A program made the position numbers and the translations under genes. A stretch of DNA of 50,908 bases from Butyrivibrio proteoclasticus (GTDB lineage Bacteria > Bacillota > Clostridia > Lachnospirales > Lachnospiraceae): NCBI RefSeq assembly GCF_900115735.1, contig NZ_FOXO01000028.1, forward strand, positions 1 to 50,908, read 5' to 3'. Below are positions 7,609 to 16,344 of the stretch, in pieces. Below the pieces are notes generated by a model. The model ran no database searches. It was not told the DNA's origin and saw only the letters and a program-made list of their open reading frames with translations. The stretch's first letter is position 1; every line of letters starts with the position of its first letter.

Positions 7609-9600
7609 TTATCTGGAACTTCTGTACTGAACAGGAGTCATTCCATATTTCTTTTTAAAGAGTCTGTTGAAATGTTCAACATTCTGATAGCCTGCTGCCT
7701 CTGCAACCTTTTCAACTTTCATGTTTCCGTTACGAAGAAGCGTGCTGGCCTTATTAAGTCTTATCCTCTTCACATTCTCTCCAAAGGTCATTCCGGATTT
7801 TTCCTTAATGTACTTTGAAAGATATGGTTTTGAAAGATAAAACTGCTTTGAAAGATCATCAAGTGTTACTGTCAGGTAGTTCTCCTGTATGTAATTGATG
7901 ATAGAATTAATTCTTTCATCTTTGCTATTCTTGATGTCTTTTACTGTATCAATCTGATTAACTGCAATTACAAGAGCGTTGATTGAAGATTTGATAATAT
8001 CCTCATCAATTCCTACGCCCCAGAACTTCTTGCCATTAAAGGTAATGCCCACATATGTGCAGGCCTTTGAAGATGACCCTCTTGAAAGAGCATGCTCCTC
8101 ATAAGTTGAAAGCTCATAGCTAACGTTAAAATACTGCTTAATAGCGTTACTTACAGCATCCAGACGACCATTACCATTGGCCTCAACAATATGTTCTTTA
8201 TCCGCATGAGCAATTGTAACTTCTGCCAAAATACCATCGATCTGTTTGAAGTGAACAGAAGGAATCTTGAATACATTGTCGTTGTGGACATATTTGTCCT
8301 CAAATATCTGATAGATTCTGGCAGGTGAAAGCTCTGCGTGCTCTCTGTCAGAGATATCCTTGATAGTGTAGCTGACATCAGCCTGCATTTCCTTAGGAAC
8401 CATCATACCATAGTTAGTCTTAAGAATATAGCTTACGCCACCCTTTCCGGACTGACTGTTGATTCTGATAACATCGCCGTCATACTCTCTTCCAAGGTCT
8501 TTTGGATCAATAGGCAGATATGGAACTGACCAGATTCCGCCATCTTTTTTCTGCTCATGCCAGGCAAAACCTTTTGAAATAGCATCCTGATGAGATCCTG
8601 AAAAAGCTGTAAATACAAGTTGTCCTGCGTATGGCTGTCTCTCATATATGTGCATTCTGGTAAGGCGCTCATAAGTTTCACCAACCTCTATGATATGACT
8701 AAAATCAAGTTTTGGATCAACACCATGTGAATACATGTTAATTGCAAGAGTAACGATGTCAACATTTCCTGTTCTTTCACCGTTTCCAAATAGCGTTCCC
8801 TCTATTCTGTCTGCTCCGGCAAGACATCCAAGCTCAGCATCACTGACGCCTGTACCTCTGTCATTGTGTGGATGAAGAGAAAGAACTACTGCATCACGAT
8901 ACTTTAGGTTCTTGCTGATATACTCAACCTGAGTTGCAAAAACATGTGGCATGGCAATTTCAACAGTCGTAGGAATATTGATGACTACTTTATTTTTGAC
9001 TGTTGGCTTCCAGACATCCAAAACAGCATTGCAAACATCAACTGCATAGTCAACTTCTGTTCCCGGGAAACTTTCCGGTGAATATTCAAAGGAAAAATTG
9101 CCTGTTGTCTCTTTTGCAAGCTTATCAAGAAGCTTTGCGCCATCAACAGCAATTTTCATTACTTCTTCTTTGCTCTTTTTAAACACCTGCTCACGCTGTG
9201 CCACAGATGTGGAGTTATAAAGGTGAATGATGGCTCTTGGAGCGCCCTTTACAGCTTCAAAAGTTCTTTTTATGATGTGCTCTCTTGCCTGAGTAAGAAC
9301 CTGAACTGTAACGTCATCAGGAATCATGTTCTTCTCGATAAGAGTTCTGGCAAACTCAAACTCAGTTTCAGAAGCAGCAGGAAATCCAATTTCAATCTCC
9401 TTAAATCCAAGGTTAACAAGCATGGTAAAAAATTCAAGCTTCTCATCGAGGCTCATAGGCTCAATAAGTGCCTGATTACCATCTCTTAGATCAACACTGC
9501 ACCAGATTGGCGGATGATCAAGGTAATCTTTTTTTACCCAGTCATAGGTGGCTTTTGGTGGCATAAAGTACTGACGCTGATACTTGTTAACGTTTTTCAT
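7609..9600 (-). CDS. leuA: 2-isopropylmalate synthase with C-terminal AraC-type DNA-binding domain
   Basis: First enzyme of leucine synthesis: condenses acetyl-CoA with 2-oxoisovalerate. The 663-residue protein contains the full catalytic TIM barrel (SVDLRDGNQ with the metal Asp; HPHNDRGTG metal histidines; GNGERTGNVDIV) and the C-terminal leucine-sensing domain (about residues 430-550, including EANGNGRLDAVS). Unlike ordinary LeuA (about 560 residues), it continues in frame into a complete AraC/XylS double HTH (about 560-663: LDDLSKQFYLSKPYLSKYIK, then VAEAAGYQNVEHFNRLFKKK and YGMTPVQYR). Start: ATG at 9600 with AAGGAG 6 nt upstream. Upstream lie an attenuator-like leader and TGATATTAAT repeats that the fused domain could bind. 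The fusion suggests a trigger enzyme that senses leucine and controls transcription; that is inference. Confidence 0.92.
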   Translation of the reverse strand: MKNVNKYQRQYFMPPKATYDWVKKDYLDHPPIWCSVDLRDGNQALIEPMSLDEKLEFFTMLVNLGFKEIEIGFPAASETEFEFARTLIEKNMIPDDVTVQVLTQAREHIIKRTFEAVKGAPRAIIHLYNSTSVAQREQVFKKSKEEVMKIAVDGAKLLDKLAKETTGNFSFEYSPESFPGTEVDYAVDVCNAVLDVWKPTVKNKVVINIPTTVEIAMPHVFATQVEYISKNLKYRDAVVLSLHPHNDRGTGVSDAELGCLAGADRIEGTLFGNGERTGNVDIVTLAINMYSHGVDPKLDFSHIIEVGETYERLTRMHIYERQPYAGQLVFTAFSGSHQDAISKGFAWHEQKKDGGIWSVPYLPIDPKDLGREYDGDVIRINSQSGKGGVSYILKTNYGMMVPKEMQADVSYTIKDISDREHAELSPARIYQIFEDKYVHNDNVFKIPSVHFKQIDGILAEVTIAHADKEHIVEANGNGRLDAVSNAIKQYFNVSYELSTYEEHALSRGSSSKACTYVGITFNGKKFWGVGIDEDIIKSSINALVIAVNQIDTVKDIKNSKDERINSIINYIQENYLTVTLDDLSKQFYLSKPYLSKYIKEKSGMTFGENVKRIRLNKASTLLRNGNMKVEKVAEAAGYQNVEHFNRLFKKKYGMTPVQYRSSR

Positions 9601-9629
9601 TGCTTTCTCCTTGATGTTTTTTGTTATGG

Positions 9630-9778
9630 TGATATTAATTATGTTCATCTTTGTTGACTTTATTTTCGTAATAGAGATTAATATTGCTCATGTTTTTTGA
9701 TATATATTATGTTACCACAATATTGTACAATTACATCATGGTGATATTAATCACTTTTATTGATTAAAATTAATATCA
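9630..9778 (-). promoter_or_regulatory. Repeated TGATATTAAT sites upstream of leuA
   Basis: TGATATTAAT occurs at 9630-9639 and 9742-9751 and inverted (ATTAATATCA) at 9769-9778. The second and third form a facing pair 27 bp apart. A weaker relative, GATTAATATTG, lies near 9676. The middle copy sits in the imperfect palindrome GTGATATTAATCAC. All lie between the attenuator and the leuA start. They are candidate operators, perhaps for the AraC domain fused to LeuA. Confidence 0.45.
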
Positions 9779-9816
9779 GGAATTCTATTAAGATTAAAGC
9801 TCTCTACGAGCTGTAT

Positions 9817-9852
9817 AAAAAAGAATCAGCCACGTTGGCAAGACGTGGCTGA
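9817..9852 (-). terminator. Attenuator terminator in the leuA leader
   Basis: TCAGCCACG (9826-9834) pairs perfectly with CGTGGCTGA (9844-9852). On the minus strand it is followed by TTCTTTTTT, an intrinsic terminator about 215 nt before leuA. The reading frame of the leader peptide runs through the stem, as in amino-acid attenuators. Confidence 0.75.
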
Positions 9853-9888
9853 AATAGGTAGGAGATTTCTTATGACTATGTATGTCAT
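9826..9888 (-). CDS. Putative leuA leader peptide (20 residues)
   Basis: Small frame starting MTYIVIRNLLPI and ending at a TGA inside the 3' arm of the terminator. Six of the first twelve residues are Ile, Val or Leu (ATA, GTC, ATA, CTC, CTA, ATT), including a Leu-Leu pair and rarely used ATA/CTA codons. That is the expected make-up of a branched-chain amino-acid leader controlling leuA by ribosome stalling. Weak point: no clear ribosome binding site lies before the ATG. No homology is claimed; the call rests on composition and position. Confidence 0.55.
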   Translation of the reverse strand: MTYIVIRNLLPISATSCQRG

Positions 9889-9893
9889 TTGAC

Positions 9894-9946
9894 TGTTAGC
9901 TTTTGCTAACAATATGTATGTTAGCATTGTCTAACATGTTTGTCAA
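9894..9946 (-). promoter_or_regulatory. Promoter of the leuA leader with overlapping dyads
   Basis: Minus strand TTGACA (9946-9941), exactly 17 bp, then TAACAT (9923-9918): a good sigma-70-type promoter. Transcription would start near 9911 and immediately form the hairpin TGTTAGC-tttt-GCTAACA (9894-9911, written on plus). A second dyad, ATGTTAG-N6-CTAACAT (9918-9937), overlaps the -10 and spacer and could be an operator. Confidence 0.55.
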
Positions 9947-9991
9947 ACATTTTTTTTAATTTTTTTATTTTTTGTTTATTCTTTGTTTTTT

Positions 9992-10030
9992 GGAAGTCAT
10001 TGGGACGGTTCTTTTGGCTTACTGACTTCC
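9992..10030. other. Inverted repeat after the sugar isomerase gene
   Basis: GGAAGTCA (9992-9999) and TGACTTCC (10023-10030) form a stem just past the isomerase stop. On the minus strand it is followed by an A-rich, not T-rich, tract, so it is not a standard terminator for that gene. May protect the 3' end. Confidence 0.35.
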
Positions 10031-10051
10031 CATATTGTAACTTTCTTATAT

Positions 10052-10906
10052 CTATCCCAAAACCTTAATAAGTGCATCGTGAGCAAGGGTAAAGGCTTCG
10101 ATTCCTGACAGCTTCCTGCCTTTGCCTGACGCAATTGAAACATTGTTCTGCTCAAGATCAGCAAATCCAACGAAATCAAAAAGATGTGGTTCCAGAGATA
10201 AGAATCCATCAAATCCATTTTCGAAAAGTTTTGTCAATATCAGCTTTACATTTCCATCGCCAAGGCCTGCAGGAACAACGCTTCCATCGTTTGAAAGAGC
10301 GTCCTTAACATGAACATAGACAATGAAGTCCTTTAAAAGATCATAAGCTTCCAGCGTATCCTGGCCTACCTGAACAAAATTCGCAAAATCAAATATAGCC
10401 TTGAAATTATCTCCATAGAACTCATCCATAAGCTCACGGCATTCTGCTGCCTTGTCGCCATAGATTCCTTTTTCATTTTCATGAAGGAGAAGGATTTCTT
10501 CTGACTTTGCATAGTCTACAAATTTCCCAAGGCGATCAAAGACCTCCCCCTTATAAATTTCATGTTTATCTTCAGGAACATAAAAACTGAACATTCTGAT
10601 CCTTGGTGTTTCCATCATATGCGCAATCTCCACAGCCCTTTTGAACTCTTCAAAATGCTTTTCAAAGTGATCTGTTATCTGGATCTTTCCAAGAGGTGAT
10701 CCAAGAGCTGAAAGCGATATTCCATTTGCATCCAGTTTTTCCTTAATTTCTTTTACCTTCTCGTTGCTGTGGAAAATAAGGTTGTTACCGTCAGCACCGC
10801 GCATTTCAATATGCTTCATGCCAAGTCCCTTTATTCCTTCTATCTGTTTATCAAGTTCAGGTGCAATTTCATCTGCAAAGCCTGTAAGAATGTATTTTTT
10901 GTTCAT
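10052..10906 (-). CDS. Sugar phosphate isomerase/epimerase-like TIM-barrel protein
   Basis: Protein of 284 residues of the AP-endonuclease-2/xylose-isomerase-like TIM barrel family. Expected metal-binding positions are visible: IEMRG near the start, LLHENEKGIYG, IFDFANF, VHVKDA and LSLEPHLF. Members isomerise or epimerise sugars or inositols; the substrate cannot be read. Start: ATG at 10906 with AGGGAG 7 nt upstream, not the ATG at 10945. It follows the Gfo/Idh/MocA oxidoreductase by 60 nt on the same strand, a very common pair that acts together on one sugar or cyclitol through oxidation and isomerisation. Cytoplasmic. Confidence 0.85.
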   Translation of the reverse strand: MNKKYILTGFADEIAPELDKQIEGIKGLGMKHIEMRGADGNNLIFHSNEKVKEIKEKLDANGISLSALGSPLGKIQITDHFEKHFEEFKRAVEIAHMMETPRIRMFSFYVPEDKHEIYKGEVFDRLGKFVDYAKSEEILLLHENEKGIYGDKAAECRELMDEFYGDNFKAIFDFANFVQVGQDTLEAYDLLKDFIVYVHVKDALSNDGSVVPAGLGDGNVKLILTKLFENGFDGFLSLEPHLFDFVGFADLEQNNVSIASGKGRKLSGIEAFTLAHDALIKVLG

Positions 10907-10966
10907 GATCTGTCTCCCTATTTTCTGATTTCTTATACCCAACATTTGCCTATCTTCAATACGCTT

Positions 10967-12121
10967 TTAGTATGTTCCTGTAGTATCAAAAACTATTCCC
11001 TTATCTTCCTTCAGCTTCGATGTTGCTATCCTTTTGTCTAATTCTCGAAAAAAAAGGTCTTCGTCGAACGGAAGCTCAATAGTCTCATCAAGCCAGGATG
11101 AAAGGTACATCGCATTTGAAAGAGTAAGCCCGTTGATTCCCTCTACTCCTTCTGCAACAAGCTCTCCTTTTCCAAGGATTTTATCCGCAAATGCCTTTAA
11201 TACTCCAACATGCTGTTCATTGAGTCCATCTGTCTCAATCTCCACTCTGGTGCAATCTGGCTTTTTAAATCCCTCTTTTTCATGTTTGCAATGCTCAAAA
11301 ACGCTCTCTGAAAGCTTGTCAAAAATAAGCTTGTCATCTTCGCAAACTATCTTGCCCATTTCAAAAGTAAGTTCAAGTCTGTTTGTTCCGGGAGCATCAC
11401 CTGTAGTAGTGACAAAGACTCCTGTAGCGCCGTTTTCGAACTCCATATAGGCTGTAACATCATCTTCAACTTCAATGTCATGCCATTTTGCATTGTGACA
11501 AAAAGCTCTCACTTTTACAGGCATACCACAGAGCCACTGCAACAGATCAAGCTGGTGAGGGCACTGATTGATAAGCACTCCGCCGCCTTCGCCTGCCCAG
11601 GTTGCCTTCCAACCGGCTGCATCGTAATAACTCTGGGTCCTGTACCAATCAGTAATTATCCAGTTCATACGTTTTAGCGCACCAAGTTCTCCACTTTCTA
11701 TCATCTCATGGAGCTTTCTGTATACACAGTTTGTGCGCTGATTGAGCATTATGGCAAAAACTTTATCACTTTTGCCTGCTGCCTCATTCATCTCTTTTAC
11801 CTGCCTGGTATATACACCCGCTGGTTTTTCTGTGATAGCATGAACTCCGTGAGAAAGTGCATAGATCACATAATCAGGATGCATATAATGCGGCGTTGCT
11901 ACAAGTACCGCATCAACATCTCCTGAGTCGATCAGTTCCTTTCCATCTGAATAAAGAGCCAGATCCTTTGACAGTTCTTTTTCTGCAAATGAAAGCCTTT
12001 CTGGCCTGGTATCAGACACCGCAGTCAAAACCATGTCAGGCACTTTGCCTTCCAAAATGCTGCGCGCATGGTTGGTCCCCATTCCTCCAATACCGATAAT
12101 CCCAAGTCTTACCTTCTCCAT
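10967..12121 (-). CDS. Gfo/Idh/MocA family NAD(P)-dependent oxidoreductase
   Basis: 384 residues, normal length. The N-terminal Rossmann fold carries GIIGIGGMGTNH. EKPAG, with the conserved lysine, follows at about residue 97, then a GFO_IDH_MocA C-terminal domain with the INQCPHQLDLL motif whose histidine is catalytic in relatives. Probably oxidises a sugar, sugar acid or inositol. It is 42 nt downstream of the MoxR gene and 60 nt upstream of the isomerase, so it may be cotranscribed with both; the metabolic partner is the isomerase. Substrate unknown. Confidence 0.9.
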   Translation of the reverse strand: MEKVRLGIIGIGGMGTNHARSILEGKVPDMVLTAVSDTRPERLSFAEKELSKDLALYSDGKELIDSGDVDAVLVATPHYMHPDYVIYALSHGVHAITEKPAGVYTRQVKEMNEAAGKSDKVFAIMLNQRTNCVYRKLHEMIESGELGALKRMNWIITDWYRTQSYYDAAGWKATWAGEGGGVLINQCPHQLDLLQWLCGMPVKVRAFCHNAKWHDIEVEDDVTAYMEFENGATGVFVTTTGDAPGTNRLELTFEMGKIVCEDDKLIFDKLSESVFEHCKHEKEGFKKPDCTRVEIETDGLNEQHVGVLKAFADKILGKGELVAEGVEGINGLTLSNAMYLSSWLDETIELPFDEDLFFRELDKRIATSKLKEDKGIVFDTTGTY

Positions 12122-12163
12122 GTAACCACCTTGTCAGTAATTATTTACCGACTCCTTTCCATA

Positions 12164-13678
12164 TTACAAAACAAGCTCTTTTACAATATCCTTAAGTTCC
12201 TGCTTTCTGTCGTTTAGAAGCAGAAGCTTATTGTATTTATAGTAGGCATCATTTCCGGTCTCGCGGACAAATTTAAGACTGTGGTAAGCACTTGATAGCT
12301 CCGTAAGGAAAATAACCATTTCCTGGCTTCCTGACAGAGACTCTTTATCTCCAAAGGTCTGCTCCAAAAACTCAAAGCTGTTTGTAAGATGTCGTCCGGT
12401 CTCCACAATCCTTGCCTGCCTTGCGTCCTCTCTCTCCTTAAACCACTTCTTGGCCTCTTCAAACTGATCACCATCAGACAGGCTGGTTTTCTCCAAAAGC
12501 TCACGCAGGTAAGAAACAGTGAGTCTCTTTATCCTCTCATCCTCTCTGCTGATCATGCCAATAGAAAGCTGATTCTCAGTCTCTTTTTCCATTGAGGATG
12601 CTGTGTTTTCCAGATACTCACGCACGCTGTCAGTGTCATTACCCAAAGCATTCCCTGCTACTTTTATGATTTCAAACAGCTCCTTCTGAACAGCCTCATC
12701 CTGGGCATAATCTCTGAATTCTTCCATGAGCTTATCAGACAAAAGACCTATGATACTGAGCTTCTCATCGAAAGATCCTTTTCGTAAAGTCTCCTTATCC
12801 TCAGGAAACCTTCCTTCCAAAATATCAGGAATCTTGTAAAGCTCATTGTATCTTCTGTACAGCTCGTAGTAAGTAGCAAAATCCCTCGCTATTTCCTTAT
12901 TCTGCAGATACTGGGCAGTAAGGTTCTCATCAACACCAATACCAAGTTTCTCATAAACCTTGATTATCCTTGATAAATCTTCCCATCCTCTGGCTGTCAC
13001 AAAGCTCCTGCCATTTACATCTGTACTTATGTTGTAGAAATTATCTTTTTTGATCTCAAGATAAGCCAAAATAGAGCCATGAACTCCCGCCTTGTAGGCA
13101 TAATCCTTCCAGGCTTCAAAATCTTCTTCAATGTTGATCTGACGTACTCGGTCCAAAGTTACAATATCAAAATCCCTGACTGACTTATTGTACTGAGGCG
13201 GATTGCCTGCGGTAACAATTATGTAGCCTTCAGGGAGCTTGTGTGATCCAAAGGTCTTGTACTGCAGGAATTGAAGCATAGTAGGCGCAAGCGTCTCAGA
13301 TACGCAGTTTATCTCATCGAGGAAAAGAATTCCCTCTTTCACCCCGGACTTTTCAATCTGTTCATATACAGCTCCAATGATCTCACTCATGGTGTACTCA
13401 GTCACAGAATACTCTTTTCCACCAAAGCTCTTTTCCGTGATCTTTGGAAGGCCAATTGCGCTCTGCCTTGTGTGGTGGGTTATCGTATATGACACAAGGC
13501 CGATTCCCAGCTCATGAGCTATCTGCTCCATAACTGCAGTTTTTCCTATTCCGGGAGGTCCCATGAGAAGAATTGGTCTCTGCCTCTCCACAGGAATCTC
13601 ATACTGTCCTACCTCATCTTTTTCAAGATAGGCTCTCACTGCATTTTTGACTTCAACTTTCGCTTCATCTATATTCAT
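12164..13678 (-). CDS. MoxR-family AAA+ ATPase
   Basis: 504 residues. An AAA+ core near the N-terminus has Walker A GPPGIGKT (residues 40-47), Walker B GILFLDEIN (116-124), sensor-like TAGNPPQYN and an arginine-rich VRDFDIVTLDRVRQI segment. A long helical C-terminal part follows. MoxR ATPases act as chaperones that remodel partner complexes and usually sit beside a VWA-domain gene; here the VWA protein is encoded immediately upstream (18 nt). Start: ATG at 13678 after AGAGGAAG. Client not known. Confidence 0.9.
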   Translation of the reverse strand: MNIDEAKVEVKNAVRAYLEKDEVGQYEIPVERQRPILLMGPPGIGKTAVMEQIAHELGIGLVSYTITHHTRQSAIGLPKITEKSFGGKEYSVTEYTMSEIIGAVYEQIEKSGVKEGILFLDEINCVSETLAPTMLQFLQYKTFGSHKLPEGYIIVTAGNPPQYNKSVRDFDIVTLDRVRQINIEEDFEAWKDYAYKAGVHGSILAYLEIKKDNFYNISTDVNGRSFVTARGWEDLSRIIKVYEKLGIGVDENLTAQYLQNKEIARDFATYYELYRRYNELYKIPDILEGRFPEDKETLRKGSFDEKLSIIGLLSDKLMEEFRDYAQDEAVQKELFEIIKVAGNALGNDTDSVREYLENTASSMEKETENQLSIGMISREDERIKRLTVSYLRELLEKTSLSDGDQFEEAKKWFKEREDARQARIVETGRHLTNSFEFLEQTFGDKESLSGSQEMVIFLTELSSAYHSLKFVRETGNDAYYKYNKLLLLNDRKQELKDIVKELVL

Positions 13679-13696
13679 GATCTGCTTCCTCTTTAA

Positions 13697-15151
13697 TCAT
13701 ACATACAATTTCATCGCCCATACCGGAACATTTTCATCCTCATAGTCGCCATCCTGCGGAAAAACAAATGCGGTATCATAAGCAGTTTCTTTTTCCGGAT
13801 AGATGCCGTAGCCATCAGTAAAATAGATAAGGCCCTTGAGATTTTCAAACTCTCCGGCCGACTGCAACTTATCCACATAGTCAAATACAGGCCTGAAATC
13901 CGTTCCATAGCCGCCTTCAACATGTATACCGGTCGCATATTTCTTCATTGCTTCTACGCTGTCAATAAGCTCATCCCTCTGAACCTGATCATCGCACTGG
14001 ATAACATGTATTTTAATCTTTTGGAAAAAAGATTCCTCTGTAAAAAGAAGTCTTGCTGTCTCATTAAGAAAACGCTGAACAAGCTCATCTTTACAGGACG
14101 CCGAAGTGTCGATAGCTATCACCAGCTCTTTTACCTTGCGGACTTCCTTAAACTCATTCTCCTCGATCAGAGGCATATTTCCATAGTGCTCTATTCCAAA
14201 GCTGTACATGCCATAGTCAAAACTGTCCATGTCTATGCCGCCCTCTTCACGGATCACCTTAAAGCGGTTCAAAAACTCCCTGTAATCCGTACGTGAAGTG
14301 TTCTCATACTTTAATATCCATTCCAGTTTTCCGAGCTTGTCGCTATGTCTTTTGCCGATAGTCTCTATCTCGGTTTCCATGCGCTTTGCTGACTTTTCCC
14401 AGTCTTTTTCTTTGTTCTGTATAGCCTTAAGCCTTTTGGGATTTATATACTTTTCCGTAGTTTTCTGGTCTGTATTTTTTCCGGAAGGACCATCAAAATC
14501 CTCATCTATCGGAGGCTTTTCTTTCTCATTATCATCAGGCTTTTGGTCATCTTTTGGAAGTCTTTGCCAAAAGCTGTGGTCATCCATTTTAAACTCTCTT
14601 GAAAGCTTCTCTATTTCCAAAATATCTATGTTATTTTCAGGATCAGAAAAGAACTTGTACAGCTTTTCTACCGTCAGGACCTTAAGCTCTTTTTCAAGGC
14701 GCTCATACCACCTTTCGCGATAGTCCGATGTAACCCTGTAAATGCACTGATAGTCCATCCCATCAAGGATCATCTCCACCACTATATCAGCACACAGATC
14801 AAAAAGATCCACATCCTCATATTTTGCCGAGGTGTACATGTGCCTGAAAATGCAGTGAAGTATCATGTGAAGATAGGTTCTGTTTAACTTCCCGGGTTCC
14901 TCCACAAACAGAGATGACACGTATGTAGGATTATACCTGATTGACACAGCATCAGTACCTACAGTTGTCGTTGAAAGATCCATCTCATAGGACAGTGATG
15001 AAAGAGCTTCCCCCATAAATCTCATGGCTACATAAAGCTCTGTCCTAGAGGCTTCAAGAACCTGCCTTCCTATCTTTTCAAGTTTTTCTCTGTAACTTAT
15101 CTCTTCTTGTACCATAAGCTTATTATCGCTCTCATTATATTGTGCTGACAA
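13697..15151 (-). CDS. VWA-like/DUF2201 putative metallopeptidase protein
   Basis: 484 residues. The N-terminal domain contains a possible metal site H95-x3-H99-x4-H104 (LHMILHCIFRHM), as in DUF2201 putative metallopeptidases. A charged, low-complexity Asp/Glu/Lys linker lies near 210-235, and a C-terminal VWA-like domain has the MIDAS motif in IAIDTSASCKDE and a later YFTDGYG. Forms a MoxR/VWA pair with the next gene, a module for ATP-driven remodelling of a target. The TTG at 15151 overlaps the DUF362 gene by 17 nt; ATG at 15115 is an alternative, and neither has a strong ribosome binding site, suggesting translational coupling. Confidence 0.87.
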   Translation of the reverse strand: MSAQYNESDNKLMVQEEISYREKLEKIGRQVLEASRTELYVAMRFMGEALSSLSYEMDLSTTTVGTDAVSIRYNPTYVSSLFVEEPGKLNRTYLHMILHCIFRHMYTSAKYEDVDLFDLCADIVVEMILDGMDYQCIYRVTSDYRERWYERLEKELKVLTVEKLYKFFSDPENNIDILEIEKLSREFKMDDHSFWQRLPKDDQKPDDNEKEKPPIDEDFDGPSGKNTDQKTTEKYINPKRLKAIQNKEKDWEKSAKRMETEIETIGKRHSDKLGKLEWILKYENTSRTDYREFLNRFKVIREEGGIDMDSFDYGMYSFGIEHYGNMPLIEENEFKEVRKVKELVIAIDTSASCKDELVQRFLNETARLLFTEESFFQKIKIHVIQCDDQVQRDELIDSVEAMKKYATGIHVEGGYGTDFRPVFDYVDKLQSAGEFENLKGLIYFTDGYGIYPEKETAYDTAFVFPQDGDYEDENVPVWAMKLYV

Positions 15152-16322
15152 ATTTCCCGAGCGGATTTTCGTGTACTTTCATAGCTCCCTTTGGGCAAAA
15201 CTCCTGACAGCAAAAGCACTTGATACACTTACTTCTGTCAATCTCAGGAATCATTAAAACTTTCCCCTTTACATTTCGTTCAACCATTGTGATAGCCCCT
15301 GCAGGACATGTTTCATAGCACTTTTTACATCCAACACATTCTGCTGCCTTTACCTGCGGTCTTGTCTGTAAAAAGAGCTTTATCAAAACGGATTTCATCT
15401 TATTACCAAATCCGCCTCCACTAAAGTCAATTGACTGATGTATAGTTGCCCTCTTAAAATCAGCTACCTTAATATGCTCTCCATCAGATAAAGAAACAAT
15501 ATCAACATCTGCAATGCTCTCAGGCCCAAGTCCTCTTTCAAAGGCAGCCATTATTGTCGGAACATCCCTGATGCCCATTCCAATTATATCAGCGCAGACT
15601 ACATCAAGAGCATAGGGCTTTTTAGATGCCAGAACCGCCCCGATATGCCTTTTGTCCCCTGCTGTAGGGCCATTGCCCTCCATTCCGTCTATGGCATCAA
15701 CGATATAAAGCTGCGGCTTAAAAAACTCATTGAGATCCACCATGACATTGGCAAACGCCCTCTCCTCGGGAAATCTCATGTGATACTGAGGCTTAGTAAC
15801 CCCGGGGATAGTACCGAACATATTTTTAACCGCACAGCTCATGCCCATCATAGCGTGAGTCTTAAGCTTTGATACATTAATGATAGCATCCACATCATCA
15901 AGCCAGCCTGTGTAGGTAAAAGTCTTTATGCTGACTGCATCTGCAAACTCTGCATCTTTTTCCGAAAAGTCTTCATTAAGCTTCACCTTTCCGTCAAAAT
16001 CCTTTTCAAGCTCAAGAAGCCCGCATGCCTTATAAATTCCAAAGACGTAGCTTTTGTTAAACACACCTCCCGGGCTATCTCCAATGACAACCTTTGCCCC
16101 CATTTCTGTCAGGCGCTCACAGAGCCTTCTGACAATCATAGGATGCGTTGTCACCGCCTTTTCCGGCGCTGCTGCCCCTACCAGGTTAAGCTTAAGTCCA
16201 ACAGTCATGCCTTCCTTAACAAAAGAAAGACCATCTATCTCATCAATCGCCTTATCAAGGCTATTTTTCACCAGTTCTTTATCGTATGATGTACACTTTT
16301 CTACAGATACTTTTTCAAACAC
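15135..16322 (-). CDS. DUF362 protein with two C-terminal [4Fe-4S] ferredoxin motifs
   Basis: 395 residues. An N-terminal DUF362 domain (KLNLVGA, GDSPGG, NVSKLKTHAMMGMSCAVKN) is followed by a bacterial ferredoxin domain with CVGCKKCYETCP and CIKCFCCQEFCP, enough for two [4Fe-4S] clusters. Probably a cytoplasmic electron-transfer or iron-sulfur protein; DUF362 has no firm function. Overlaps the VWA gene, so production of the two is likely coupled, and lies 22 nt after the leucine-rich repeat gene. Confidence 0.9.
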   Translation of the reverse strand: MFEKVSVEKCTSYDKELVKNSLDKAIDEIDGLSFVKEGMTVGLKLNLVGAAAPEKAVTTHPMIVRRLCERLTEMGAKVVIGDSPGGVFNKSYVFGIYKACGLLELEKDFDGKVKLNEDFSEKDAEFADAVSIKTFTYTGWLDDVDAIINVSKLKTHAMMGMSCAVKNMFGTIPGVTKPQYHMRFPEERAFANVMVDLNEFFKPQLYIVDAIDGMEGNGPTAGDKRHIGAVLASKKPYALDVVCADIIGMGIRDVPTIMAAFERGLGPESIADVDIVSLSDGEHIKVADFKRATIHQSIDFSGGGFGNKMKSVLIKLFLQTRPQVKAAECVGCKKCYETCPAGAITMVERNVKGKVLMIPEIDRSKCIKCFCCQEFCPKGAMKVHENPLGKFVSTI

Positions 16323-16344
16323 CCTTTACCCTCAATATTTTCCA

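Noticed and set aside
9862..9891. Tiny plus-strand frame (MTMYVI) after TAGGAGA
   Set aside because: Six codons with no gene following on the plus strand; the opposite-strand leader peptide explains the region better.
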